Below, piece by piece: positions 45,304 to 52,824 of a DNA stretch of 64,000 bases; position 1 is the first letter of the stretch, and every line of letters starts with the position of its first letter. The stretch covers positions 1-64,000 of the forward strand of contig CANCFT010000001.1 in NCBI GenBank assembly GCA_947377285.1, given 5' to 3'. The notes below the pieces were generated by a model. The model was given only the letters and a program-made list of their open reading frames with translations, was not told where the DNA came from and did not search any database. The position numbers were made by a program, and so were the translations under genes. The DNA is from Bacteriovoracaceae bacterium (GTDB lineage: Bacteria; Bdellovibrionota; Bacteriovoracia; Bacteriovoracales; Bacteriovoracaceae).

Positions 45304-45930
45304 TTATAAATTATTTTTCATTTGTTTTGCTACATTGTTGATTTTATTTTCGTAATAAAGGTCAGAATACATTAAAGAGGTAACAATCGTTTGATTTGTT
45401 CGAGATACTCTTAGAATGACTTGACCATTATTCCATGTTAGGTCGGCTTCGTTGCTTTGTCCTTGGTCGAATTTCGTGAATTCGTCTGCACTAATCTCTT
45501 CAGGCTGACCATATTTCTCTTTAAGTGCTTTCATGTAAACACCAAAGGTAGTTGCTGTGTTTGAAGTATCTAGCACTAATCCAATTCTTATTAATGAATT
45601 ATCTAAAAAGAAAAAAATGACAGTTGTGTTCTGGTTGTTAAATTTAAAATTTGAACAACTGTACATTTGTAAAATATCGGCTCCGTTCTTGGGCAGTTTG
45701 TTCACGTGACATTTTTTAAGAGCAATTAATGCTTTAGGACCAATTCCAAAATTAATATCTTGGTATCCTAAGATTTCTTTTGTAGTGAGGACGTTGTCTG
45801 TCTTTTCATTTGACGGCTCTCTATCTTGATGAGACGGTGACTTTTTATCTCCCCCAAAAACATAAAAAATAAAAGCTATTGCCAGTATACCTATAATGAA
45901 ATTCTCAAAAAGTTTTTTAATTAATTTCAT
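45304..45930 (-). CDS. Membrane-anchored periplasmic protein of unknown function
   Basis: A 208-residue protein with an N-terminal membrane helix (FIIGILAIAFIFYVFGG) that probably anchors it. The outer domain has two Cys (KKCHVNKL, YSCSNFKF) and a pattern seen in small periplasmic domains (LKEKYGQPEEISADEF...LTWNNGQVILRVSR). Its ATG overlaps the stop of the PLD nuclease gene. It may act as a partner or inhibitor of that enzyme (inference). Confidence 0.55.
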   Translation of the reverse strand: MKLIKKLFENFIIGILAIAFIFYVFGGDKKSPSHQDREPSNEKTDNVLTTKEILGYQDINFGIGPKALIALKKCHVNKLPKNGADILQMYSCSNFKFNNQNTTVIFFFLDNSLIRIGLVLDTSNTATTFGVYMKALKEKYGQPEEISADEFTKFDQGQSNEADLTWNNGQVILRVSRTNQTIVTSLMYSDLYYENKINNVAKQMKNNL

Positions 45931-46523
45931 TATTCCCCTTCCTTTATCGAACTAATTGTTGAAGCCAATTTTCGATTTTTTTTCCGCTCTACAATTTTCG
46001 CAATTTTTTTTAGTGATTTATCCTTTGAATTCTGTTCCCACAATTTTTCAAATTCATTGTGGTAATTTGCTATTACGTTGGCTTCTTGATTTGAAAAAAA
46101 GACACAATTTTCATTATTTTGGCTTGATGCGGGATTGGTCCAGTTGAATGAGCCGTTGACTGCTTTTTTCTCATCGAAGATTGCAAACTTGTTGTGCATG
46201 ATTTTATGAACTGAATGAACCTTTAAATCTAAGCCGGCATTTATAAGATCAATTATTTTGGACGATGGGCCAGCAGCTTGAATATTGTCTGTAAGAATTC
46301 TTATTCTAATTCCATTTTTGTGACTGGCAATTAGAGCGGTAACAATTTTGTCGTTATTAATAGAATATACTGCAACGTCAACAGACTTTTGTGCCGATCC
46401 AATTTCATCAATGATGTGATCTTCACATTGGGTAGAAGGAGTAAAAAATACTTCTGCCGAATACGAGGCTTGCAAAGAAAATATGCAGAGAATTATCCAG
46501 AAAGATTTATTAATTGTATCCAT
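45930..46523 (-). CDS. Exported phospholipase D-family nuclease (Nuc-like)
   Basis: A 197-residue protein with a signal peptide (WIILCIFSLQASYSA). A single HKD motif, MHNKFAIFDEKKAVNGSFNWT (His110, Lys112, Asp117, then the GS pair at 124-125), is characteristic of small Nuc-type endonucleases that act as dimers. It should be periplasmic or secreted, degrading DNA. First gene of a three-gene operon, divergent from an XRE regulator across a palindromic operator. In an element it could serve in nucleic acid scavenging, competition or exclusion of foreign DNA. Confidence 0.85.
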   Translation of the reverse strand: MDTINKSFWIILCIFSLQASYSAEVFFTPSTQCEDHIIDEIGSAQKSVDVAVYSINNDKIVTALIASHKNGIRIRILTDNIQAAGPSSKIIDLINAGLDLKVHSVHKIMHNKFAIFDEKKAVNGSFNWTNPASSQNNENCVFFSNQEANVIANYHNEFEKLWEQNSKDKSLKKIAKIVERKKNRKLASTISSIKEGE

Positions 46524-46556
46524 TATTCTCTTGCCGACGCCTTGGGTTATTTCTTT

Positions 46557-46572
46557 AAAGTATCCATACTTT
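46557..46572. promoter_or_regulatory. Candidate operator between the PLD operon and the XRE regulator
   Basis: AAAGTATCCATACTTT is a perfect 16-bp palindrome in the 126-bp gap between the divergent starts. It is a natural candidate site for the adjacent XRE-type protein. Confidence 0.5.
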
Positions 46573-46649
46573 GTCGAATATATTTCTTACCTGCTCAATA
46601 CATATTATCGGTGGTACTACATATCGGAGGTAAAGGCGAAAATCTTTAC

Positions 46650-46877
46650 ATGGTTAAATTATCGTCAGAAGACAGGCACTTGAAGGCATTAGGGGCCAGA
46701 TTGAGATCCATCAGACAGGAAAAGGGGTGGACTCTTGAGGAAACAGAGGAGCACGGTTGGCCAAACTGGAGGCATCTTCAAAAGATTGAATTGGGAAAAA
46801 ATTTCACCATCACTACACTATTTAAAATTTGTAAGCTCTATAAAAAAGAAATTTCTGAAATATTTGAAGATTTGTAG
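46650..46877 (+). CDS. XRE-type HTH regulator
   Basis: A 75-residue protein starting at ATG 46650. An upstream extension of the frame overlaps the PLD gene and is not credible. HTH: LGARLRSIRQEKGWTLEETEEHGWPNWRHLQKIELGKNFTITTLFKICKLYKKEISEIFE. This is the Cro/CI fold. It probably controls the divergent PLD operon and itself. The GGAGG at 46626-46630 is 19 nt upstream, rather far, so translation may be weak. Confidence 0.75.
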   Translation: MVKLSSEDRHLKALGARLRSIRQEKGWTLEETEEHGWPNWRHLQKIELGKNFTITTLFKICKLYKKEISEIFEDL

Positions 46878-47016
46878 AGGCAGGATACAGTATTTTAATG
46901 GAAGGGGCTAAACGATTAATTTTTTTTCAAATTGGCGCATTTCTACTACTCTTAAATTGTACAATTTTTTAAAGCAATCTCTATCCTGTCTTATTAATAA
47001 AATATGGAGAAATAAC

Positions 47017-47994
47017 GTGAATTTGGAAGAACTGATCAGAGAACACGAGGATATTATCTTAAGAATTAAAACGAGACTGTATTTTTTAATTGAATTTGAA
47101 AGTCAGCTTGTAATAGCAACAGAAAAGAAAAATTTTAAAATAAAAAATGATATTGTTTATCGAATGATCATGGACTCGTGGGATATGCTTGTAATCGACT
47201 TTGCTTCGCTCGCAAAAGGAATGATGGGGGAGGGGGGCTTATTTAACCAGATGAAAGCAAATCTTCATCAAATAAAACCATTAAATAAGAAAAAGGTTGA
47301 AGTTCCTAAAGGGAGCATTCATTTTATGAACGAATACCCTTCGGAAGAGGAGCTTAATCGTATAAAAGTTGAACTAGATAAGAATTTTGTTAATGAAATG
47401 TTAAAGGGAAATAGGGACGCACTATTTCATCTATTTCCAAAAGCAAAGCAGAGAGACCCATTAAAAATAAGACCTGAAGATATAGATGATTTGAAAAACG
47501 AATTTGAGAAATTAATTACTGACGTAATTGATGATCGTAATAAGCACCGAGCACATAAGTTTGAAAATATTAAAGATAAAACATCCTACGAACACTTAAG
47601 CTTTAAGATTTTGAATGTTAAATTCGAAGAAGTTGAAAAACTTATGAATTCAATTAGGTTGGTTGTGTGTAATAGTTCATTTGGATATGCTGACATGAAT
47701 TTAGCAAACAAAACAGAGGTTGCAAAAGACCTTATTACAATGATCTTATGGGGTTCCAATAAAATGATTGATATGTGCTCAGAGATAAATGAAAAATTAA
47801 ACATTGGTAATAAAAATGTGCTTAGCCAAACATTCGGCTATCTTTTAAGGGAAAAAATGCTTAAAGACTCTCATGCCTATCATACAAGAATTATGACAGG
47901 CGATTTAAAACCAATTGATGCGAAAGAGGGCGAAGGGAAGGATTTTTGCTTCAATGATGTTTCTCTTATAACAATGAGAGAGAAGGGTATTTAA
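47017..47994 (+). CDS. HEPN-like helical protein of unknown function (possible defence gene)
   Basis: I start at GTG 47017, which has GGAG 7 nt upstream; 325 residues. The protein is helical throughout. VIDDRNKHRAHKFE contains Arg174 and His180 in an R-x5-H arrangement, and the RNKxxAH pattern is seen in HEPN RNases and Abi-type proteins. The C-terminal helices (MNLANKTEVAKDLITMILWGSN) are compatible with a HEPN bundle. Its place as the last gene before the right end of an integrative element is typical for defence cargo. The nuclease role is inferred, not shown. Confidence 0.5.
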   Translation: MNLEELIREHEDIILRIKTRLYFLIEFESQLVIATEKKNFKIKNDIVYRMIMDSWDMLVIDFASLAKGMMGEGGLFNQMKANLHQIKPLNKKKVEVPKGSIHFMNEYPSEEELNRIKVELDKNFVNEMLKGNRDALFHLFPKAKQRDPLKIRPEDIDDLKNEFEKLITDVIDDRNKHRAHKFENIKDKTSYEHLSFKILNVKFEEVEKLMNSIRLVVCNSSFGYADMNLANKTEVAKDLITMILWGSNKMIDMCSEINEKLNIGNKNVLSQTFGYLLREKMLKDSHAYHTRIMTGDLKPIDAKEGEGKDFCFNDVSLITMREKGI

Positions 47995-48011
47995 ATACCT
48001 TTAAAAGGCTG

Positions 48012-48028
48012 TGGTTAGAATGTGGTTA
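48012..48028 (+). repeat. Candidate integrase arm-site, right end of element 1
   Basis: TGGTTAGAATGTGGTTA, identical in sequence and direction to 39020-39036, lies 162 bp before the core copy at 48191. It is non-coding here, so identity is not explained by protein constraint. Confidence 0.6.
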
Positions 48029-48190
48029 AACATCACTCAAAACAGCTCACAATTGATAACAATAGAAGATAAAACCCATGACCAATTTAATTATAATAAA
48101 ACGGCGTAAGTAACTTAGATCAAAGACATTTACTTGAAATTGCAGACAAAATTTCCAGAGTAAAAACAAAACTCAAAACTAGACTTAAGC

Positions 48191-48226
48191 AGTCCCTCGC
48201 AGGGCACCATCTTTTTTAACTATCTA
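48191..48226. repeat. Attachment-site core copy 2 (junction of elements 1 and 2)
   Basis: A 36-bp copy identical to 38949-38984, serving as right end of element 1 and left end of element 2. It holds the stop and last codons of integrase 2 in a different frame from that used by integrase 1 in copy 1. Confidence 0.92.
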
Positions 48227-49355
48227 GAATCGTAAGTTTATCCATCACATTGTTTTCTCGCAGGTCTAAAACAGGGATGGCTTCACTGTTTTCTCCAGTC
48301 ATATTCATAAATTTAATTGAACCTTGAAGATGATCTGGCGTGAAGTGAGCATATCGCATCGTCATTTTAATATCGGTGTGGCCTAAAAGTTTTTGCAGAT
48401 CAAAAACGTTTCCACCGTTCATCATATAGTTCGAAGCAAAGCTGTGTCTTAGGTCGTGGAAGCGAATTTTATTGGTGATCCCTGCAATGTCTTGCGCTTT
48501 ATGAAAGCGTCGGTAGATATGAGCGTATTTAACTTCTGTGCCGTCGCTCTCAAGAAAGATGTAGGGATTATTTCTATGATTCGTTTTAAAAAGAGATAGA
48601 AGCAAAATCCTCACTTCATTAGTCATTGGAACAAATCTTTTAATCTTTGTTTTGGTCGTTTCTTTTGATCCGAACTTATCTCTAGTACGAGTCACTGAAA
48701 TTTGATTGTTCACAAAGTCGATGCGATCCCATCTTAATCCACAAAGCTCAGCCAGCCTAAGCCCTGTATGAATGGCCACGAAGAAAAAGGGGAGAAGCTG
48801 GTCGTTCTTATTTGCCATTAAGAACTGATTGATCTCGACCTTTATCCAAAAATTATCTTGAACCAAATCAGGTCTTGGTTTTTTGATATCCTCAAATGGA
48901 TCGAACGGAATAAGTTTATCTTTTCGAGCTTTGTTAATAACTCCCTTTAATACAATCCAAATATTTTTAATTCCCTTTGCACTGTGAGTTTTCTTGAGCG
49001 CGCCCATTAAATTCATACCATGCTCTTCGCTAATTTCCGAAAGATTCATCTTAGCAAAGCGCGGGTAGAGGTGAGTTCGAAGGATGCTTCCATAATAAAG
49101 AAAAGTTTTATGAACGCAGTTTATTTCAACATGGTTGTGAAGCCATTTCTCGGCAAAGTCATAAAAATTAACTTCAGCACGCGAGCGATAATGCTCACCT
49201 AATGCGAGTTTAGAAAGCTTCTCTGTTTCAATTCTACTCTTCCAAATTTTGGCGTCTGTTTTCTTTGTAAAATAAGGCCCATTAATTTTCTTATTACCGT
49301 AGTAGTGTGATTCGCGATAACGAAGTGTTCCGTCTTTTCTTTTTACTATTTCCAT
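48216..49355 (-). CDS. Tyrosine recombinase/integrase of element 2
   Basis: A 379-residue integrase related to integrase 1 along its whole length but clearly diverged. Catalytic marks: HTGLRLAELCGLRWDR (Arg), HDLRHSFAS (HxxR), LGHTDIKMTMRYAH (His and Tyr). The GGAG ribosome site upstream supports ATG 49355. Transcribed toward the core, with its last codons (LDS-stop) inside core copy 2. It should recombine the same tRNA-derived core but use different arm sequences from integrase 1. Confidence 0.93.
   Translation of the reverse strand: MEIVKRKDGTLRYRESHYYGNKKINGPYFTKKTDAKIWKSRIETEKLSKLALGEHYRSRAEVNFYDFAEKWLHNHVEINCVHKTFLYYGSILRTHLYPRFAKMNLSEISEEHGMNLMGALKKTHSAKGIKNIWIVLKGVINKARKDKLIPFDPFEDIKKPRPDLVQDNFWIKVEINQFLMANKNDQLLPFFFVAIHTGLRLAELCGLRWDRIDFVNNQISVTRTRDKFGSKETTKTKIKRFVPMTNEVRILLLSLFKTNHRNNPYIFLESDGTEVKYAHIYRRFHKAQDIAGITNKIRFHDLRHSFASNYMMNGGNVFDLQKLLGHTDIKMTMRYAHFTPDHLQGSIKFMNMTGENSEAIPVLDLRENNVMDKLTILDS
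48259..48278 (+). repeat. Candidate integrase arm-site, left end of element 2
   Basis: CGCAGGTCTAAAACAGGGAT, identical to 54659-54678. It contains two CAGG half-sites with an 11-bp period, the same design as in element 1 but a different sequence. Located 33 bp from core copy 2 in the 3' end of integrase 2. Confidence 0.6.
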
Positions 49356-49526
49356 TTGATCTCCTGTAAAGAAGATCTAGAATCTAATTGTCGTCCACTG
49401 TATTTAATTGTTAAAGAGCCGAGAGTTTTATTGGTATAACATTTCATTGAATAAATTTCCATTAATAAGATATTGCATAAAGCCCCATTTTTATGATGGG
49501 GCTACAATTAGAAATTCCAGATACAG

Positions 49527-49724
49527 TTAAAAAGAATTCATGCCTGCGGAGCTAACAAATTTCCCATCCACCCATTTTAAAAGCTCTTCTCTTTTAAATC
49601 TAATAAGAGAGCCGATCTTGTAATAAGGAATGGTCTTCATAAAAATATCTCTTCGTAGCTTCGAAACTTTTAAGTTCAGAAACACAGAAGCTTCTTCAAT
49701 AGTCATAAATTGTATTTCATTCAT
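49527..49724 (-). CDS. Excisionase-like HTH protein of element 2
   Basis: A 65-residue protein of the excisionase HTH type: FMTIEEASVFLNLKVSKLRRDIFMKTIPYYKIGSLIRFKREELLKWVDGKF. It is preceded by AGGAG. It matches the element 1 protein at 42993 in layout and probably directs excision by integrase 2. It lies 171 bp upstream of the integrase gene. Confidence 0.8.
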   Translation of the reverse strand: MNEIQFMTIEEASVFLNLKVSKLRRDIFMKTIPYYKIGSLIRFKREELLKWVDGKFVSSAGMNSF

Positions 49725-49908
49725 GCGACACTCCTAAAAAATTGTAGTTACTCGCTAGTTTTCGCTAGCTATAAAATTAATTATCAACACCAGCACTTAT
49801 TCTTCATTAACCAACACAACAAAAAAATCTCTTCTCCTCCTTCTTCTCTTTTCTTTTTCCTCTCCCTATTAATTACTAACTCACTTATAAATCTATTCCT
49901 TCACTATT

Positions 49909-50038
49909 CCCTGCCAACTCGCCTCATTACTCTCTAAAATCTCTTCCTAAAATTGACCTCATCCTCATAACTACGTGGAGAGGGGGAGGTCAATTTTAGG
50001 TTCTTAATTTCCTGATTAATTTTGGCGAGTTGGCAGGG
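49909..50038. repeat. Nested inverted repeat (possible cruciform, origin or RNA)
   Basis: The outer arms CCCTGCCAACTCGCC (49909-49923) and GGCGAGTTGGCAGGG (50024-50038) are perfect complements over 15 bp. The inner arms CCTAAAATTGACCTC (49946-49960) and GAGGTCAATTTTAGG (49986-50000) are also perfect over 15 bp, with the same centre near 49973. The 22-23 nt between arms on each side pairs poorly. Confidence 0.85.
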
Positions 50039-50203
50039 GGAGTTTTTTCGTTGACGACAAACATTCACCTCAAAATCACCTCAGATTCAACTCAAGTGCA
50101 GCTCAAAACACACAATCGATTTTTCAAGTTTTTCTCCTTTATTAAAATTAATCACCAAAAAATTTGGCGAGAATTGTTTTATGAAATTTTTTTTGATAAT
50201 GGC

Positions 50204-50328
50204 CAGACCATCCCACTCTGGGATGAATTCTTCCCACCACGGTGGGATGGGGGGCAAAGTGGGATGCGCAAGTATTGAATATTTATGAACGAATTTTTTG
50301 TAATTTCATCCCAGGGTGGGATGGTCTG
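50204..50328. repeat. CATCCCA/TGGGATG motif cluster
   Basis: Six copies of the heptamer occur in both orientations: CATCCCA at 50209 and 50307; TGGGATG at 50219, 50243, 50260 and 50317. There is also a TCCCACC-AC-GGTGGGA stem at 50232-50247. The outermost copies sit in a perfect 13-bp inverted repeat (50204-50216 and 50316-50328). The arrangement looks like a binding array. Confidence 0.8.
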
Positions 50329-50626
50329 CGGAGTGTTACTGGAATGAACTTATATTTGGAATTTTGCTAGGATATTGCCCATGATTGGAATGGCGAAATA
50401 ATAAGAGACAAGCGGTGAATTGATAGCATTACAATGAAAAAAGCTCAAAAATAAAAATATGAATACATAAAATCAATGTAACTTGTAGATACATATTTCA
50501 CTAAAGAAATCTTGATTCTATCTTTACCTTGGAATGTTTTTTTAACAGGCTTAAGTCAATTCTTTGTATTTTTAAAATAATAAGTTAACCTATGAACTAA
50601 TAAAAATAATTGACTTCGGAGTGTTC

Positions 50627-50965
50627 ATGAAATTACTTTCTTTGTTATTCCTTTTTTTCTCTATTCAAGTTCATTCTGAAGGAGTTTTTTACAATAGTTG
50701 CGACGAAACAAAGACCAGCGCCACTCTTATCTCAATGGTTGATAAGTGCAGTACTAAAATTTGTGAAATGAATTCATTGTGTAAGAGTAATAAAGGAGAG
50801 GTAAGTGTTTCTCATACGTGCCCCACAAATAAAAATGGAAAATGCCCAAGCATGATAGACTGCATAGACAATGAAACAATTATAACTAAGTCAGCGGATT
50901 TTTCATCTCCATCAAACGTAGGCACACCTTCGAATAATAATAGTAGTGGCGCGACGAGCAAATAA
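50627..50965 (+). CDS. Small exported Cys-containing protein
   Basis: ATG 50627 follows GGAG by 5 nt and starts a clear signal peptide (LLSLLFLFFSIQVHS); 112 residues. The mature part has eight Cys, including HTCPTNKNGKCPSMIDCIDN, and a Ser/Asn/Thr-rich tail. The same motif (C-x-NGxCPxxxxCI) recurs in the protein at 51218. The next gene overlaps its stop (TAATG). Function unknown. Confidence 0.6.
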   Translation: MKLLSLLFLFFSIQVHSEGVFYNSCDETKTSATLISMVDKCSTKICEMNSLCKSNKGEVSVSHTCPTNKNGKCPSMIDCIDNETIITKSADFSSPSNVGTPSNNNSSGATSK

Positions 50966-51210
50966 TGAAGGTTATTATTTTAATGTTCTGTTTATTTCAG
51001 ATAAAAATTTCTTCTGCAGAAGAAACTATTCTACTTTATGGAAAAGTTAAATCCATAGTAGGGAAAGCAATCAAAATTGAGCAACCCTCTAAAGAGATTT
51101 TTGCAGGTCCAAAGGAATTAATCATTAATTTTGATGATCAAAAACTTGGGCCTCAATACTTCGAAATTAAAACTAAGGATTTAAAAGAATTTAATAAATT
51201 TCAAGATTAG
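50965..51210 (+). CDS. Small exported protein of unknown function
   Basis: An 81-residue protein with a signal peptide (VIILMFCLFQIKISSA) and a short beta-rich mature domain (ILLYGKVKSIVGKAIKIEQP). Its ATG overlaps the preceding stop and it lies 7 bp before the next gene, so the three exported proteins form an operon. No family is recognised. Confidence 0.55.
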   Translation: MKVIILMFCLFQIKISSAEETILLYGKVKSIVGKAIKIEQPSKEIFAGPKELIINFDDQKLGPQYFEIKTKDLKEFNKFQD

Positions 51211-51217
51211 GAGTTAT

Positions 51218-51919
51218 ATGAAAAAATTATTTGTTTCAAGCATGCTAATTCTCACCATTTCTACTTCTCAATCCTTTGCACAAATGGAGTGCTCTGGAAG
51301 TAAATGTGTACAATCATACAAACTTCTCACAAAAGAGATTATTTCCGGGCCATTTGATTGCGATCAAAAGGGCGTTCAAAACGTCTGCAAGGAAATCATG
51401 GAAGTAAAACTACTCGGTCAAATTTCTAGCGTTGAATCTACCATTTATTGTAAACCACTCACAAATGGACAATGCCCCGATGTAAAAGAATGTATTTCAA
51501 AACAACTAAAACAAACGAACGATCCAGATTTTGAAGCTGCTTTCAAAATTTTAAAGAAAAAAAATATTACAGCTCAAAATCTTTCCTCAACACAGAAACT
51601 AACAAAAGAAGAGGCCAGAACATTGTCAATTGCCATCAATAAGCTCGATGTAAAGTTATTAAAAGATATGCCAGCAAAGGATATTGCTCAAATTGAGGAA
51701 TTCAAATCACTTTCTCTGGATAAACAATCTGCAATTCTTATTAAGCCAAAAGGAAATTTGATGGCCGGATTAGTAGCAGCGGGCGCCGTGGCTGCTACAG
51801 CTGCCCTTTATAAAGGCCTAAAAGCCGCTGCTGACTCAATGTTTGGTGGGGATCATTTTAAAAGTTTAAATGGCAAAAAAACAACAGACGATGACAAAGA
51901 ATTCGATTTAAAGAATTAA
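51218..51919 (+). CDS. Exported Cys-motif protein with C-terminal hydrophobic segment
   Basis: A 233-residue protein with a signal peptide (VSSMLILTISTSQSFA). The first 95 residues contain seven Cys, including YCKPLTNGQCPDVKECIS, matching the motif of the protein at 50627. A helical middle follows, then an Ala/Gly-rich hydrophobic stretch (LMAGLVAAGAVAATAALYKGL) near residues 184-205 that could insert in a membrane. The tail is charged. The end overlaps the convergent M23 gene by 4 bp. Confidence 0.6.
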   Translation: MKKLFVSSMLILTISTSQSFAQMECSGSKCVQSYKLLTKEIISGPFDCDQKGVQNVCKEIMEVKLLGQISSVESTIYCKPLTNGQCPDVKECISKQLKQTNDPDFEAAFKILKKKNITAQNLSSTQKLTKEEARTLSIAINKLDVKLLKDMPAKDIAQIEEFKSLSLDKQSAILIKPKGNLMAGLVAAGAVAATAALYKGLKAAADSMFGGDHFKSLNGKKTTDDDKEFDLKN

Positions 51920-52824
51920 ATTTTAATTAGGTCATTCCTTTTATAGGAATGACCATTAAATTTCATTACAAGTGGTGCTTTGTTTAGATTTGCCTGAATA
52001 TGCAAGTGAGGCTCAGATGAGTTTCCAGAATTACCAACATTCCCTATTTGTTTACCTTTAATTACAAGTTCACCTTTTTTAACTAAAACACTACTTAATC
52101 TCAAGTGCGCGTAAATAACATCCACGCCAGAATTACAGTGTAATTCAACATGATTTCCTTTGTAATTTTTTTTATCCATCTCACTAATTGGAACATTATC
52201 TTTAAAAGCATCAACTGCATCTTTAATAACACCGTCACAAACTGCGACAAGCGGCTCGTTCCAGATGCAGAAATCTTCATTATTTAAAATCTTAGCTGAA
52301 AAATTCATTTCCTTGAGGCAGTATTTTGTAATGTCTAGCGCGTATTTTTGAGCGTAGTAAAGATAGTGATAATTTATTAGTGGATTATTTCCACCTTGAG
52401 CTACAAGATACTCCCCACTTTTAAATGGAAATTCTAGTTCTGCTATATCCTTCGTCGATCCGGCAGAAGAGGCAAGGGAGACGATATCGAGTATTCCAAA
52501 AATAAGAAATAGAATAAATGCAATTCTTTTTTCCTTAGGAGAAGAATTTGCAAACATATTACGAGAAAATGATTTCAAAAGAATTATTATAGCTGAAATA
52601 AAAACGAAAAGTAGGAACCAGAAGTAGTTAAAGTATAGAATAGTAATTTTCTTCCAAGGAAATATGAAATACAATGACACGAGAAACAACATTAGACAGG
52701 CTGAATTTACAAATGCATCCTTTTTGTTTTTTTTTACAAAAGAGTGAATGGAAGTAAAAAATAAAAACAGAATAGTCACTGTTAGGAAAACTTCATGGGC
52801 AACTTTAAAAACAAAATAGGACAT
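51916..52824 (-). CDS. Membrane-bound M23 (LytM-type) peptidase domain protein
   Basis: A 302-residue protein. Residues 1-125 hold four hydrophobic segments (VFLTVTILFLFFTS, ACLMLFLVSLYFIF, FLLFVFISAIIILL, AFILFLIFGILDIVSLASSA). Residues about 200-302 are an M23 domain: GNHVELHCNSGVDVIYAHLRLSSVLVKKGELVIKGKQIGNVGNSGNSSEPHLHIQ, with the HLH zinc motif and the preceding YAHL. It could cut peptidoglycan cross-links or act as a binding domain. Its 5' end overlaps the divergent DUF5819 gene by 30 bp. Confidence 0.8.
   Translation of the reverse strand: MSYFVFKVAHEVFLTVTILFLFFTSIHSFVKKNKKDAFVNSACLMLFLVSLYFIFPWKKITILYFNYFWFLLFVFISAIIILLKSFSRNMFANSSPKEKRIAFILFLIFGILDIVSLASSAGSTKDIAELEFPFKSGEYLVAQGGNNPLINYHYLYYAQKYALDITKYCLKEMNFSAKILNNEDFCIWNEPLVAVCDGVIKDAVDAFKDNVPISEMDKKNYKGNHVELHCNSGVDVIYAHLRLSSVLVKKGELVIKGKQIGNVGNSGNSSEPHLHIQANLNKAPLVMKFNGHSYKRNDLIKI

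Larger units (their letters stand above)
38949..48226. mobile_element. Integrative element 1 (tRNA-Leu site, carries a family A DNA polymerase)
   Basis: The element is bounded by a perfect 36-bp direct repeat (38949-38984 and 48191-48226) that contains the last 19 nt of tRNA-Leu plus the following T-run. A tyrosine integrase sits immediately inside the left end, transcribed toward the tRNA. Contents: integrase, wHTH protein, family A DNA polymerase, unknown protein, excisionase-like HTH, possible small-terminase-like protein, exported PLD nuclease operon, XRE regulator and HEPN-like protein. There are no phage structural or conjugation genes, so it is a satellite-like or plasmid-like integrative element. 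The identical repeats suggest it is the younger of the two insertions. Confidence 0.88.
49725..50626. other. 900-bp non-coding, structured segment of element 2
   Basis: No convincing gene. It holds, in order: a 40-nt pure pyrimidine tract (49828-49867), a nested inverted repeat (49909-50038), and a cluster of CATCCCA/TGGGATG heptamers framed by a 13-bp inverted repeat (50204-50328). After 50340 the sequence is AT-rich up to the start at 50627. The mix of inverted repeats and repeated motifs recalls an origin or a regulatory locus. Confidence 0.6.

Noticed and set aside
48191..48226. A second, partial tRNA-Leu gene at the element junction
   Set aside because: Only the tRNA 3' end is present, without anticodon or D arm; it is an attachment-site copy.
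49909..50038. Retron msr-msd locus
   Set aside because: The nested inverted repeat recalls retron RNA, but no reverse transcriptase gene exists in the element or the window.
49710..50278. Short plus-strand ORFs in the non-coding part of element 2
   Set aside because: They start at weak codons without ribosome sites, one begins inside the outer inverted-repeat arm, and the translations look unlike proteins. The segment is better explained as structured DNA or RNA.
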